A stretch of DNA of 64,000 bases from Metaphire vulgaris (lineage: Eukaryota > Annelida > Clitellata > Crassiclitellata > Megascolecidae): assembly GCA_018105865.1 (NCBI GenBank), contig CM030834.1, forward strand, positions 15,921,219 to 15,985,218, written 5' to 3'. The translations under genes were made by a program, and so were the position numbers. This document shows, piece by piece, positions 1-13,100 of this stretch. Every line of letters begins with the position of its first letter. Position 1 is the first letter of the stretch. Under the pieces are notes generated by a model that ran no database searches, had not been told where the DNA came from, and saw only the letters and a program-made list of their open reading frames with translations.

Positions 1-180
1 ATGGGGAAGGTATGTTATCAGCCAGGCAATAGTCAACGTCCAAAGGGCAGTGAGGCTAGGTGGTTGTTACAGCTATGGAGGATATGATTTTAGAAAAAGG
101 AATGATTTAAGCTTAGACCTGAAGACTTGAGGAGATAATGCGGGAATTATAGGAAATGAGGAATCAGACTTAGGACTATA
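1..180 (-). repeat. LINE 3'-tail fragment (same family as 54,463-54,872)
   Basis: The sequence from about 20 to 170 (GCCAGGCAATAGTCAAC, then GACTTGAGGAGATAATGC) recurs with small differences at about 54,610-54,760, where it adjoins a LINE C-terminal reading frame on the minus strand. A shorter related piece lies near 1,555-1,680. This is non-coding retroposon sequence inside an obscurin intron that begins outside the window. Confidence 0.6.
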
Positions 181-611
181 GTTGTTTATATTATGTGCTT
201 TAGTGTATCTTTAGCAACTTCCTTTAATGAATTTAAGGGTTAATTTCTTCTGTATTTATTGTCATTGACTTAAGGATTTTTATGGATTTTGCATGAGAAA
301 ATTTGATTTTTGGTTTTTTTATCATTTATTATTTATTTTTGTAGGTTTTGCTTGTTACCTGTTTGATACTTTGTTATTGCTTATAGGAGAATTCAAAAGA
401 GACTATCTATCTATAGAGTTGAACTTTCTCCTGTGATCAGAACTAACAAGAATTGCGTATTTTCTTTAAAGATCCAGCTCCAAATATTTAAGATAAACCA
501 TGTAATGGTCTAAAAGTTATGTAGGAATAAAATTAGCAATCAACTGATTTTAGCAACAGCCAGATAACAGTTAATAGAATTTGATGATAGTGATGATATG
601 TTGTGTTGTAG

Positions 612-1826
612 GGTGGATCTACTACTGCTGTTGTTCCAGTGAGTGTCACTGAATCTGTATCGAAGCGTCATTTGAAAGAGGAAACTGCTGTGGAATTAAA
701 TAAGGAAGAACATGAGAAAGGCTTACTGACTGAAGAAATAGTTGTAAAGAAATCAAAGAAAAGCAAAGAAAAGGCAAAGCAGATAAAAGCGGATGTGACC
801 GTGGAGGAAAAGAAGGAGACTCAGGTTAAAGTGACAAAAGTTAAATCTGAGGAAAAAGTGGTAAAGGTTAAAGAACAAATTCAACAGAAGCAGGATGCTG
901 TGCCAAAAATATTGAAAGCAGCAGAAGAATCTTCAGAAGAAGAAGAAGAAATAGAATATCCTCTTCCGGTTCTTGAAACAAAACCACAACCAACTACTGT
1001 TAAAGAAGGCGAACCAATCAGATTGACCTATAAGCTGGCAAGTGAGTCAGAAGAAGTTGAAGTACAGTGGGTCAAAAACGGTCAGGTATTAACTCAGGAA
1101 AGTGACGATCGATTGAGGTTCGGTTTTGACAGCAAGTCCGGTGTCCACTATCTTGAAGTGGTCGAAGCTGAATTTGACGACATTGGCGAGTACACTTTGA
1201 ATGCTGAGAATGAGGGTGGAATCATAGCTTGCACTGTCTCTGTCAATGTTGTGACCAAAGTGGAAAAAAAGCCGCCAAAATTAGTAGAATATCCAAGGCC
1301 ACAGATTGTAAAAGAGGGATCAAGTATTCAGCTGGCTTGCAAAGTCACAGGTTAGTTACTGGTAATCACCAGCACAATTATGGCCATCAGCTTTATTGTC
1401 ATTTTTGTCAGTTAATTAATTAGTCAGACAACTTCTTTTGCACCATTACAGTAATGCACAGTAATGCATCGGTCAATAGTCACTGAAATGTGAAAACCGT
1501 AGTTGGAAATCATGTTCATGGTAGTTTGTGGTTTGAAAATCAGTAGGTAAGTCCGGAGATGGCTGGTTCCAGCTAAGGAGGATATGCAATAGAAAAGAGA
1601 TGGGTGCCACACCTGGGAAGGTCTAAAGGCATTCCGCTAAGCAGACATATTATACTGAAGGAGAATTCGAGAGCTTGAATCCAGCAACTGATGAAACTCA
1701 TCTGCCAGCAGTAATCCTTAACTTATGGGGTGAAGTGCCTTATAGACCCAGAAACAGTCTTGAAGTTTTAAATTTTTATTAGTGTAGTTTTTGTGGCTAG
1801 TTTGATCTTGTTTTGTAATATATTTG

Positions 1827-1910
<84 letters not shown>

Positions 1911-2426
1911 TGATTTTAAGTGGTTTAGGAGGCTAAGTAAGCCTGTGTGAAAACCACTAGTAACTCTCTGCATTCAATAACCTAGTTTATCAAGATAGCC
2001 TTTGAATCTGTTTACTGTTTCAACTGTCACTCCCACCTCATCCAAACTGTTCCATTTGTCCACAACCATTGCTTCAACAATATCGTTACAATAATTGCAC
2101 TTTAGTTAATAAAATTGTAGGTCAATTTTGTGAAAATGTTTTTCTTCATTATCCTATTTCTGTGCCTTTATATAAGCTTTATTGATGTTGTTGTATTTGT
2201 ATTTAGGCACTCCTCAGCCAGAGGTAACCTTCTATAAAAATGGTCAGTTGATTGATCTTAATCAGGAAGAAGGTCGTATTGAGGTTATTTACGAAGCTGG
2301 TGTTTGTCGATTGAATGTGAAAGAGGCAACACTTGATGACAGTGGAGAATACATGGTAACAGCCATAAATGAGAGAGGGAAGATTTCTCACTCAGTTACC
2401 GTTGGCGTCCAAGAACTGGGAGCAGA
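612..2426 (+). CDS. OBSCN: Obscurin exons 1-2 in window: charged linker and two Ig domains
   Basis: Exons 612-1350 and 2207-2426 join in phase 1. The first about 115 residues are low-complexity, rich in Lys and Glu (KKSKKSKEKAK, then an ESSEEEEEIE run), and probably form a disordered linker. Two I-set Ig domains follow. The first runs from EYPLPVLETKP to the DDIGEYTLNAENEGG signature of strands E-F. The second starts at PPKLVEYPRPQIVKEG and is split by the intron, ending with DDSGEYMVTAINERG. The intron holds a (TAA)n tract and a retroposon tail. Confidence 0.9.
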
Positions 2427-5400
2427 GTATGTTATCCTATGATTCCTCTCTTATTCTGTTACTTTCAATACCAAAGTGGGGCCTGTAGTAGTGTCTGGGT
2501 TTGTATGTCTAATCAGTTAACCCCTTTCCTTTGGAATTGTTTTCCGAAAACTCCCCACCAATGCGGAATTTTGGGGGGAAACATTTTTGGGTTAAAACTT
2601 GTGTTGTGTTATGTTATTATCTTGCACTATTTTCATGTGACCTAGTCTCAATGAGTTGCTTAGTCATCGGCTATTAGCCCGTCATATCTCGGGATCCGCA
2701 ATATATGATTGGAAACTGTAAATAATTTATTGGACATAAAATAATAGGGGCTTTCCCAAGTTATTTCAGGATCCATCGTTTGCGATTGGCTTCTGCTGCC
2801 TGAGTTATCTCGGGACCTACTGTAAAGGGGTTATGTGATGTGCAACTTGACTTGGGTGGGGGTCTAATTCAACTTGCCACTCTTCAATCACAGAACACAG
2901 ATCATTTTCACCGAACAGTGTATGTGCTCTGTTAGAACTAGAATATTCATTTGCTTCTGCAGTACTTCTGCCTTTAATCGCATACTCTGTAATGAAGTGA
3001 AGAACATCTGTTATAAATGAATGAAAATACAGAAAATCTTGTTTTGATATTTGTGCATAAGGCATGATTTAATAACTAAAATTATACATTTTAATGGTTA
3101 ATTTCTGCCATGAATCTTGGGAGTCATTGAATTTAATGACTTCTGCATGCACTGTAGCTGGTACGTTTCCCTTTCATTATTATGCGTGTACCTAAGGTGT
3201 ACCTAAAGTTCAGGATATCATTTTATGCAAGGTATGAAGACACAGGAATTCTGCCACCCGAGTTTGTGACTCGCTTTGAACCTGTCATTGTGAGTGAGGG
3301 AGAAGATGTTAAATTGGCTGCTTCTATCAAAGGTATTGGTTTCAATTTGTTTACATAGTGAGCTTTAATTGCAGAAATTCATGTAAAATTTCATACAATA
3401 AGTTAAAATAAATGTAATGCTAATTGCATTATTTAGACTTAGCATTACACTCTCCATGCATACATATGCAGTGCACTGTATGCATGTGTGTGTTTATTTA
3501 AAACATATGTTTGCATTTGTACAGTCAGTTGAATTTTAAAATATGCGTTATTCTCCATCAGTTTCCTGGTGTATTGCATGTATTATTTGAATAACTAGTT
3601 TTCTGAAATGCATTCATCATCAGCATTGCAGAAGACAATAATTGAGGTTTCTTTTATTTGAAATGTGAAGTTTCGTTTTTGATATCAGCATTCTTTGTAT
3701 TTTAATTTCAAGGAAAAGATGTCATTGTTTCCTGGCTTAAAGAAGGCAAACCATTGAAAGTTGAGGAACATCTGAAGATAGTGAATGAAGGCGAATTGCA
3801 CTTCCTGGAGCTGATCAAAGGCACTTTGGCTGACTCGGGAGATTACACTTGCACAGCTTCTAATACTGCCGGTGCATCCTACTGCACGGTCAATGTCACA
3901 GTGTCGGGTAGGAATTGCCTTGAAAGTCATACTGTATATTCAGTGGTGCAACTAAGCTTATTGGTAGATCTTAAATTGGGATTAATTAAGTTTTGTTTTA
4001 GAGACCAAAGCCCCTAATCCCAGAAGGAATGGAGGTCCTGAATAAGTTTGTTAATGAGTTGAATTTCTGGCAAAATTAATGGAATTTCTCAAACTGTTTT
4101 TAAAAGCAAGACCATTTTAATTACTGATCATAACTCAAAGTCATCAAAGTACCTAACATTGACTGACTTAGACCCAATAATCCAAAGTATTTGTGCATTA
4201 GTGATGGCATGTTGAGTCTTTTTTTGATCCATTTTTGTTCCAATTTAGTAGTTATTACCGTTGCCTCTTATTACTGATCATCAATGAAGAACTTTTGAAA
4301 CAATTTTCTTTCAGAGCCGCATGATGCTGATCTCGATGTTGTCCAGAAACTTTCTGTGCAGATCCAGGAGGAACGTAAGCGTCTTGGAGAGTCGGAGAAG
4401 TCAGAGATGCTTTTCAAAAAATATGTTATGTTGGAAGATTACACATGTAAAGACAAAAAGGTGACACTGCGCAAAGGAAGCATCGTTGAGGTTTTAGATA
4501 CAGAAAAAGAGGACCAATGGCTCGTCCGGTTTGAGAAAGATAAGCATCAGGTCAGAGATATTTGAAACGGACAACCTTATATAGAAATTCAATTACTTGG
4601 CAATATTGTCACACTGAGGTTATATATCATTGGGTGTTACAAAAGTCAATGTAGAAATGAACTGCTGTTTGTGTATAGATGATGTTGATTCTATTGTTAA
4701 TTAGATCTGTATTAAATAAAATGTCTCCACCCCAGAGCTATGATCCTTGTGTTTGAAAATGAAACAGGAGACATTAGCATTTAAGGGTCAGTTTTTGTTT
4801 TGTTTTTTGTTGGATTTTATTATGATTCTTGATTTGGGCCACTGTTTTATTAAGATGGTAGATTTGTTTCAAATAAAATAGGTCTGTTATGTTCCGGTTG
4901 AATTGCTTTTGGGATGGAAAACACCAAAAGTGGAGGAGATATCAAGTGAGGAAGAATCAGAAGAACCATCTTCTCGGGTATGTCAGGCTTAAATAGAGCT
5001 GATCGGTGAATATTTATTATTGCAAGTTTGAACTTTGAGGTGGGAACTGTTGCAATCTGTAATTTCACCTTTTATAAAATTTGAGTAATTGCATATACAA
5101 GATTCATATTGATCACATTTATATATTGACAAAAACATGTAGGTGTTAGCATTTTTGCTGCACTGCATGTTATTTCTTTCTGGAATTTCATCAGCTCCAA
5201 TCATAGATAAGTTATTTAGTTGTTTACATATTTACCAGTAGTTGTCCAACTTGATATCCTGGAGTTTTACTTACACTGTAGATCTTGTGCAATTGTGATT
5301 TGATGTGAAATTGGCTGATGTATTGATGCAGTATGAAATGGCATTATAGAAGTTGATGGTTAGACATATTAGATTAGATGGTCATCATGAGTGGTCAATA

Positions 5401-5974
5401 TTTGCAATGCATTGGCTTGTGTTTACACTAAATATTGAACTATGGCATTGATTATATCATAGGAGTTCCCTATATACAAAGCCATTGCTCATTATCAGCC
5501 AATTGAACCAGAAGGCCTTGTACTTGAAGAAGGAGATCTGATTGAAGTTCTTGATGCAGAAAACCCTGAGAAATGGTTGTGCCAACTGGCCGAAGGTGAA
5601 AGGGTTCAAGGGTGGGTTCCTCCCAGTTACATCATTCCTCGAGCACAGATAAAGCTTGACACTCGTACAACACAGCAAGTCTTCCGCGAGGACATAATAC
5701 AGATCAAGAATAAGCAACAGGAAGCCGTCATGAAAAGACGGTAATTTATTCGTATTCAATGGCAGAAAAGATAGGATGTAAATGTTCTGTAGTTTATTGT
5801 TTGATTTAATTATTAACTGTTGAAACAATATGATAGCTGTTGCTCTCAACGCTCTGTGCAATATTACTTGTAATACTTTTTGGTTATAGCACTACATAAA
5901 TTATCATAATAATAATATTGTCTAGAAAGTAGAAATTGAACAACACAAATACACACACATACACACACAGAGAA

Positions 5975-6014
<40 letters not shown>

Positions 6015-7146
6015 GTCTCTCTCTCACACACACACACACTCACTCACACACACACGCTCAAACACACACATGCACACAGAGGACAAGAGCCTAAGAAACT
6101 TATTCATTTGTATCTATAAAGTAAGATTATCAAAAGTGCACTAACTTTGCTTCGTCTTAATTTAGTCATTTCTGTAATTTAATATTTGTTGACTATGTTG
6201 TTTTTATTTCTCATCACAAAGATTGCTCAGTGTGGCTCATCGTAGTAGTTATTCATGGAATTTTTCTTGCTAACAGCCGTTGATTTGTATTTGAATAGCT
6301 TTGATTGGACTATCTTTGTGATTTGATAGTGGAAGTAGGAATAGCAGAGTTTTAGGAAATTTGTGATTATGATATATATCTGCAGTTATCTACTGAAGGA
6401 TCTGTGGGAGACAGAGCGAGAGTATGTTCGCGAATTAAACAAGGTAATGGACACTTACTTCAAGGCTTTTGAGGGCAAGGTTCCTGATGAGTTAGCAGGG
6501 AAGAGAGACATTATATTTTCAACATTCCCAGAAATATTCAACTTTCATAACGAGTGAGTAGTACTTGGGTTATCACTTTTACTGGTGTTCTGTTACTTTT
6601 AAACTGAGTGCTTATCATTGACTAAACGCTGGTTATAAATCATTTTGATAGCTCATGTTGCTAAAGTTGCTTTATAATCAATCACAGCTATTATTGTTAT
6701 AACGAAATCTTGTATAAAACTAGCATAATATTTTCTTAAACATAAAACAACGTGATTTTAAAGTGGCTTAGGAGGTATTACTGCCTGTGTGAAAGTCACT
6801 AGGGGCGCTAACCAGGCTTGAACCTGCTCCATCATCCTACCACTCTAGCGCGTAACCCACTCTGCCATCTTCTGCCTCCTAGCCCCAATTAATTGTTGGG
6901 ATTAGTAATGTGTGAACAAGCATTCTTATTTACCATTGAGTAAAATTATGCCTGACAAGAAATGGAAGAGGAAGGCCCAGGAAAAAGTGGATGAATAACA
7001 TCAAAGAAAATTGTGAAGATACCAGCTATCAGTAATCAATGGAAATAGATTAATAACAGAAACAGATAAATGAGAAGTTTTGTGTCTTGCCGTTAATGAG
7101 CTGGCAAAAAGCAAATGTATGATGGTGGTGGTGGTGGTGGTGGTGG

Positions 7147-7193
<47 letters not shown>

Positions 7194-10100
7194 GTGATGA
7201 CGATGACGATGATGATGATGGTGCTGATGAAAATTGCACCTGATGGACTTTTATTGCAGACTCTTTATTCTATTGCATGTTTTGTGTGCTTTCTTAGAGT
7301 GTTCCTTGAGAAACTAATTGCTTGCTCTAATGATGCAGATCAGATTGCTGATGCCTTCCTCAATCATGTGAGCCAAAATTTAATTGAATATTTAAAAGCT
7401 GTGCATTGTTCATAATGTTGAAATTCAACTGTGCTGAGATAAATGTTTCATCTTATGCTTTACAAATTGCCAGTGCTAAAATAATATAAATATTCTGCAC
7501 ATTTATTATATGTCTCTATTGCTTTTCAAATTCTGTTGGACATAATACTTTGACATGTGAATTTTTTAACAAGTAGGCATTGCAACTTTGACTTTACCTA
7601 ATTGAAGTTGGTACTTGTTTTCTGAATGAGTGGTATGAAGTGATGAGTATACCTGTTTTTGGTATTTTTGAGTTGGGTATGCTTCCAAGACCACAATTTA
7701 GTGGGTGACCATCATTTTGTCCATTTTGAAATAGAGAGAAGGTTTTAGAGATTAAGAAGGCAAAAATAATTATCTGGGGTTAAAACCATCTGGTGAATAT
7801 GCTGATAACTGTTTTGCTCATCATTGTGCACTGATGTAAGATAGAAAATCTTCCTAAGCATATCCAGAATTATTAGAATTTCAAATCTTTTTGTCTGGGA
7901 TTGAATGCTATAAAGAGCTATGTACCCTCCACCCTGCACACAGCAGCAGTGGCATAGCCAGGATTTCGGAAGGGGGTTTTGGTTGGGAAAAAGTTCTTTT
8001 TTCCTTTTTTAGGAGCTGACAAGCAAAAAAAAATCGTCACCTTCATATTCTTTCTATTTTCTATGGCACTTAGTAATTTTTTTCAATCGGCAGCCAGCCA
8101 AGGAGGGGTTTTGACTCCCAAAATCACGTCCGAAAATGAAAAATGTATGGAAGAGCATGATGTAAAAATATTTTCCGTCGGCAGCCAAGGGGAGTTTTAA
8201 CCCCCAAAACCCCTCTTGGCTACGCCACTGCACAACAGTACAAACAGTACAAGCCACTGATACTCCATTTCCTCACAGTTCAACAATGCTTCATTGTGTA
8301 ACTTAAGATATATTCACTTTTCCAGTATTAAATTATGCTTAGAAAATTAATTTGTTGACTTTAATGCAGCTAATAGTTACCTTTTTATTTAGCTATTGCA
8401 AACTTAAGTGCCAACTGTGCTAGATGAATAAGCCACTTCAGATAAATAATCTTGAATAAAAATGCTGATATGCTGTTTTAAAAACTTAGCGAGAACAATT
8501 TCAACAGTATGTTCCTTACTTCAAGAACCGAAACCTTGGTGCATACCTCATTGAGCGAGAAGAGCCAAAAAAATTCTTGCAGGTACATATAATTTCAACT
8601 CTTAATGCTTTTTGTTTTTTAGCTATTTTAATATGATCTAATCTGATCATCAACTTCTATAGTGCCACGTCCAAGTGCATAAAAGCATCGGCCAATGACA
8701 TGCAAAATAATCACACATGTTCAAAATCAAATCCATATCAGCCCGGACAACCAACTTGATGATTTATTGTTGGAATTGTTTCTTGTACAATTCAATTTCT
8801 GTTTAATGGTTAGCATAAAGGATAAAAATACTTGTATTTTTTACTAAAATCAAGCTTTTCGCTTTTATGCCTTGAATAAGCATTAAGGCAAGATGGATTT
8901 GTACATAGTAATAGTGATCATTTTGCATCAAGATTACCAGTAAGTGAAATGGAACATAATTAATTTAGCAGTTTACAACTAAATTATATGTTTAAGATGG
9001 ATCAAATCACTGACTATATCACAAGTTCTTTATATTATGCTAGATATGAGATTCAATTGGCTCTTGAACATGTTCTGTGTTTGGAGCTCTTCTCTAGTAC
9101 CTTCATGCATTTCCTTCTGTTATTGTATTTGGTTAACAGCCTGAATTCCTCTTCTATTAACTAAAGGAAAATGCTTAGAAGTGACTATAACACTTGCTGG
9201 ATCATTATGATATGATTTTATGAATAGCTAGCAAACAGTTTGGTATTTGATTGTACGGTTGTGAAATTCTTCCAGTAGGTTTCTTCTGCTTGGCTTGATA
9301 TGGTTGGTGACTGCATGTGTAGATTTTAGGTCTCTGGACCTAGGTCCAGTAGGACAACTGTTCCTAGTTGCTTGCTTTCAATCAGGTCTATTTTTTTCTA
9401 CAGTATTTCTTTGCCCATATAATTATAAGAAGATGGCTGTGCAAGATTTTAGAAATTATCATTCAGAAAAATACTGTATAATTTGCAGTCTCTTATAAAT
9501 CTAAGATGTTATTGATGCCATTTTATCTTCTTTTATAACATGATATGTTTCTTTGATAGGAGTATGATAAGAGCATTGGAAATGTTGGTGAAAACAGGGT
9601 AGTTTTGAAGCAGTACTTGTCAAGGCCATTCCATCGTACTGATGAATATGTTGCAATTTTGAAAGACTTCTTACGCTATACATCCAAAGCAGGTCAGAAT
9701 GTCGCTAAACTTGAGCAGGCAATCAAGATGCTGCTGGACCTGAGGAAGCAGGCAGATGACCAATCTTCACTTGATCACATCGTTGGCTACATTGGCGATT
9801 TGAGTGACCTTGGACCAGTGTTTCGTCATGTAAGTCAGGCATTGGAATGTATGCTAAAGGTGTTTTTCATCCTAACTTAAAATATATTCTCTTACTTTCT
9901 TACTATTTCTTACTATCAACTCTCCACTGAAGTCTGTCTTACTGTTGCCCAGTCTAACTGGCATGTCTGACATTTATGTATGTATTGCAGATACAGATGG
10001 ATTTGTAGCACTTTTTTATATCTTTGCTTATCAGTATTAGTGCTAAGAAAAGTACCTAATTATTTTAGCAATTATTTCATGCCTTTGTTAGGAGGACTTA

Positions 10101-13100
10101 ATTGTGTTGCCTGTGTTTCTATGCTAGCTGATTATCTGCTTCTTTACAAATTCATTTGATAGATTCCAGTGTTGCTATTTGCTTAATACACTTTACATGG
10201 TAGCATTTCAAAGTTTGATGAATGTGTAAAATGCCACACCATTCTGTCTCTCCATCTATATTTATCTAGAGGCCAATTTGAATATATGAAGATTTTTGTG
10301 CTTTTAGGATGACTTTTTGGTATGGGATGGTGAGCCAACTGGGCGTGGGAAAGAGCGTCATCTCTTCTTGTTTAAGAATAAACTTCTTCTGACCAAGAAA
10401 AGGAAAGCTGAACATCCTGGGGAGCTTCCAACGTATGAGTTCCGAGGAATCATTGATGTCAGTAGTCATACTTTTAAGTTTCTTTCAATTCCTTGATATC
10501 GCAGAACCTTGTTATGACTACAATGATTATAGTTGCAATCTGCCTATATCAGCTCATCAGAGACAGTCTATTTTAAATCAGTTGGATGCAGCGACTTATG
10601 GTTATATGATAGCCTGCTTACAATGGCAGAATTTGTATGGTCTCTGGTGTGCATTTAGTGCCATTTATAACAAATTGTTGTAAAATAAACGCCAAGTCTT
10701 ATGACAAAATACCTGTCATGACAGTTTTGATATGTTTCTTGTTGCAAGGGTCATGAAATTTGAATATGTTTTGTTGACTGTTGACGCAAACTGAACTAAG
10801 CACGGTTGAAGTCCTACTTTGCTTAATTAACCCGCTATTACGGTAGTAAATCTAAACAGAAGCTTTATGAATAGGGACATCAAATCCCAACTATATTCAG
10901 AGAGCAATAGAGAGGCATTATGCAATAATTATTGACAGAGGGCCAAAGCGGTGGCACATTTTAACCACAAACAAGTGCTCATTAAGGTGCCATTTCACAA
11001 GGGCATCCCAGCTTGCTTGTTTAACTCTAGGCAACTCCAATGGTTCTGGGGGTCTCTTTGGGCAGGACACAGCATAATAGTAAGTAATTTCCAACTTTCA
11101 TTTCCTCAGATTCTGACCATTGCATTTCCTGAAGGCCCATAATATGTGCCATTGTTCATTGTCTGTCTCATGTCTGCTATTTGCCTGTTTGCCTGCTGTA
11201 TTTTCGCATGTTGACTGTATGGCCATACTGTCGTTATAATGAGGCTCTACTGTATTAGCCAGTTTCCAGGAAAATAGATGGAGCCATTAAGGTCGACTCA
11301 GTCTACGTTTGAAAGATGATGGTGCCAACAGAGTAGCAGTTTAATAGTGAAGTAAACAGGCACATTACCGGTACTTGAGAACCCTGACCCCGTATCATGT
11401 AACAACTTGCACCAGTCGCCTGACTGAGGGTCTTGAAATGGAGATCAGCACCGCCCTAGGAGCCTTGAGAGCTCTGGAAGGACTTTACTTACTATGAAAA
11501 TATTAAATGTATATTTTAGCAATACATAAGGTACTGAGTTTACCGTATTTCATATGCCACGTTTTATGCAGGCTAAGTTAGAATATTGAAGTTTTCGTGA
11601 TTATGGCAAATATCTGCCCCATTTGTGGACTGCACTTCAGCCTTGTTTATTGCTTGTGTCATAGCTTCCTGAAACCTTGCTGAATGATGAACTGGACGCT
11701 GATAGAAGATTTGAGTTGTGCTTTGAGGACATTCGCAAGGGCAAATACACTTTCCAGGCAAAAACAGTACCCATAAAACAAGCCTGGTGTGATCTGCTGA
11801 GACGTTGGCTACGCAAATGGGGTTCCAAACCGGACTTTGCTGTGCGATTAGAAAAGATTTCCTGCATTGGTAAAGAGAGCTTCAATGATATTGTCAGTTT
11901 TAATCTTAGTGAATAGTTTAATTTGAGCAAAATTTACCATTACTATCGAATTAATTATGTCTGATGCTAGAAAAAAAGAATAATTAGGAAGAAACTGGGG
12001 CAAAGTGATATGGGCTTGAAGAGCATTTACCTGTATAAAAAAACATTACTGATTCCTGATGAACTGACAGGGATTACTTCTCCCGAGACGTTTGCTAAAG
12101 ACCTAAAAACACACTTGTTCACTAGATCGTATATTTGACTGCTGACTGTACATCGCTTTTGGTTTTGGCCTATGGCTGTGTTACTGTGCTTCATAAATTG
12201 TTGATAGTAATAATAATAATAATAATAGTAATAATAATAATAATAATAATAATATTTACTATTTATTTTATAATTTCTTCTAATGAGTATTTCTGAACTT
12301 TTCGAGATTTCTTTTGAGACTCATTTTCTTCAGGTTTGTGATATATTTATGTGCTATTTCTAAATGAGGTTCTCTGTTTTCTAATGAGTACAGAAGGTGA
12401 GCCAGTTAAAATGAGATGCAAGATTGAAGCACAGCCACTTCCAGAGGTCACTTGGTATTTGAATGAGAACCCGATAATCGGTGGAGCTGGTTACAATATC
12501 ATTTCTGATCTTCACGAGTTCTTCCTCACAATTCCACATGCCACAATGGATATGAATGGCAGATACACGATTAAAGCAAAGAATAAATATGGAGAGACCG
12601 AATGCAGTACAGTTCTTACAGTTGAAGGTATCGACACTTTACCAGTATTATTTTATAAAAAGATTTCTACAATGTTGAGGATATCACTTTCACTGAATTG
12701 CTGGTTACAGGTTTTTGAATTTCTACAAGTGATCAGTTATATATGATGATATATATTAATGTGTTAGTATTGGCTTCTGGAAGGCGGAGCCTTGTTTGAT
12801 AGTGATGAAATGTTTTGTCTACAATTTTCAGAAGAACTAGTCAAACCATCATTTGGAACAGAACTGAACAATTGTGAGGTTTTGCTTGGAGGAAATGCAA
12901 AGTTTGCCTGTACTGTTGATGGAAAGCCAGAGCCTAGGGTCAAATGGTATGTTGAACTGTTACATCTGTGATAATTTAAAAGTGACCGAATGCTCTCAAT
13001 TTATATAGCTCCTTGAAAACAATGCACTCAAATGGCCTAAAGCACCACAACAACCATGTTGGTGCCCTGACATTTGCACCCGACATTTGCACAAATGAAA

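Noticed and set aside
5457..5861. 134-codon minus-strand frame
   Set aside because: Antisense shadow of the SH3 exon.
7080..7415. 111-codon open frame near the DH exons
   Set aside because: It combines a (GGT/GAT)n tract with intron and the real 70-base DH exon. Only 7,298-7,367 is coding.
9295..9498. Extra coding exon in the DH intron
   Set aside because: An open frame exists, but the DH domain is complete without it and its ends lack compatible splice sites.
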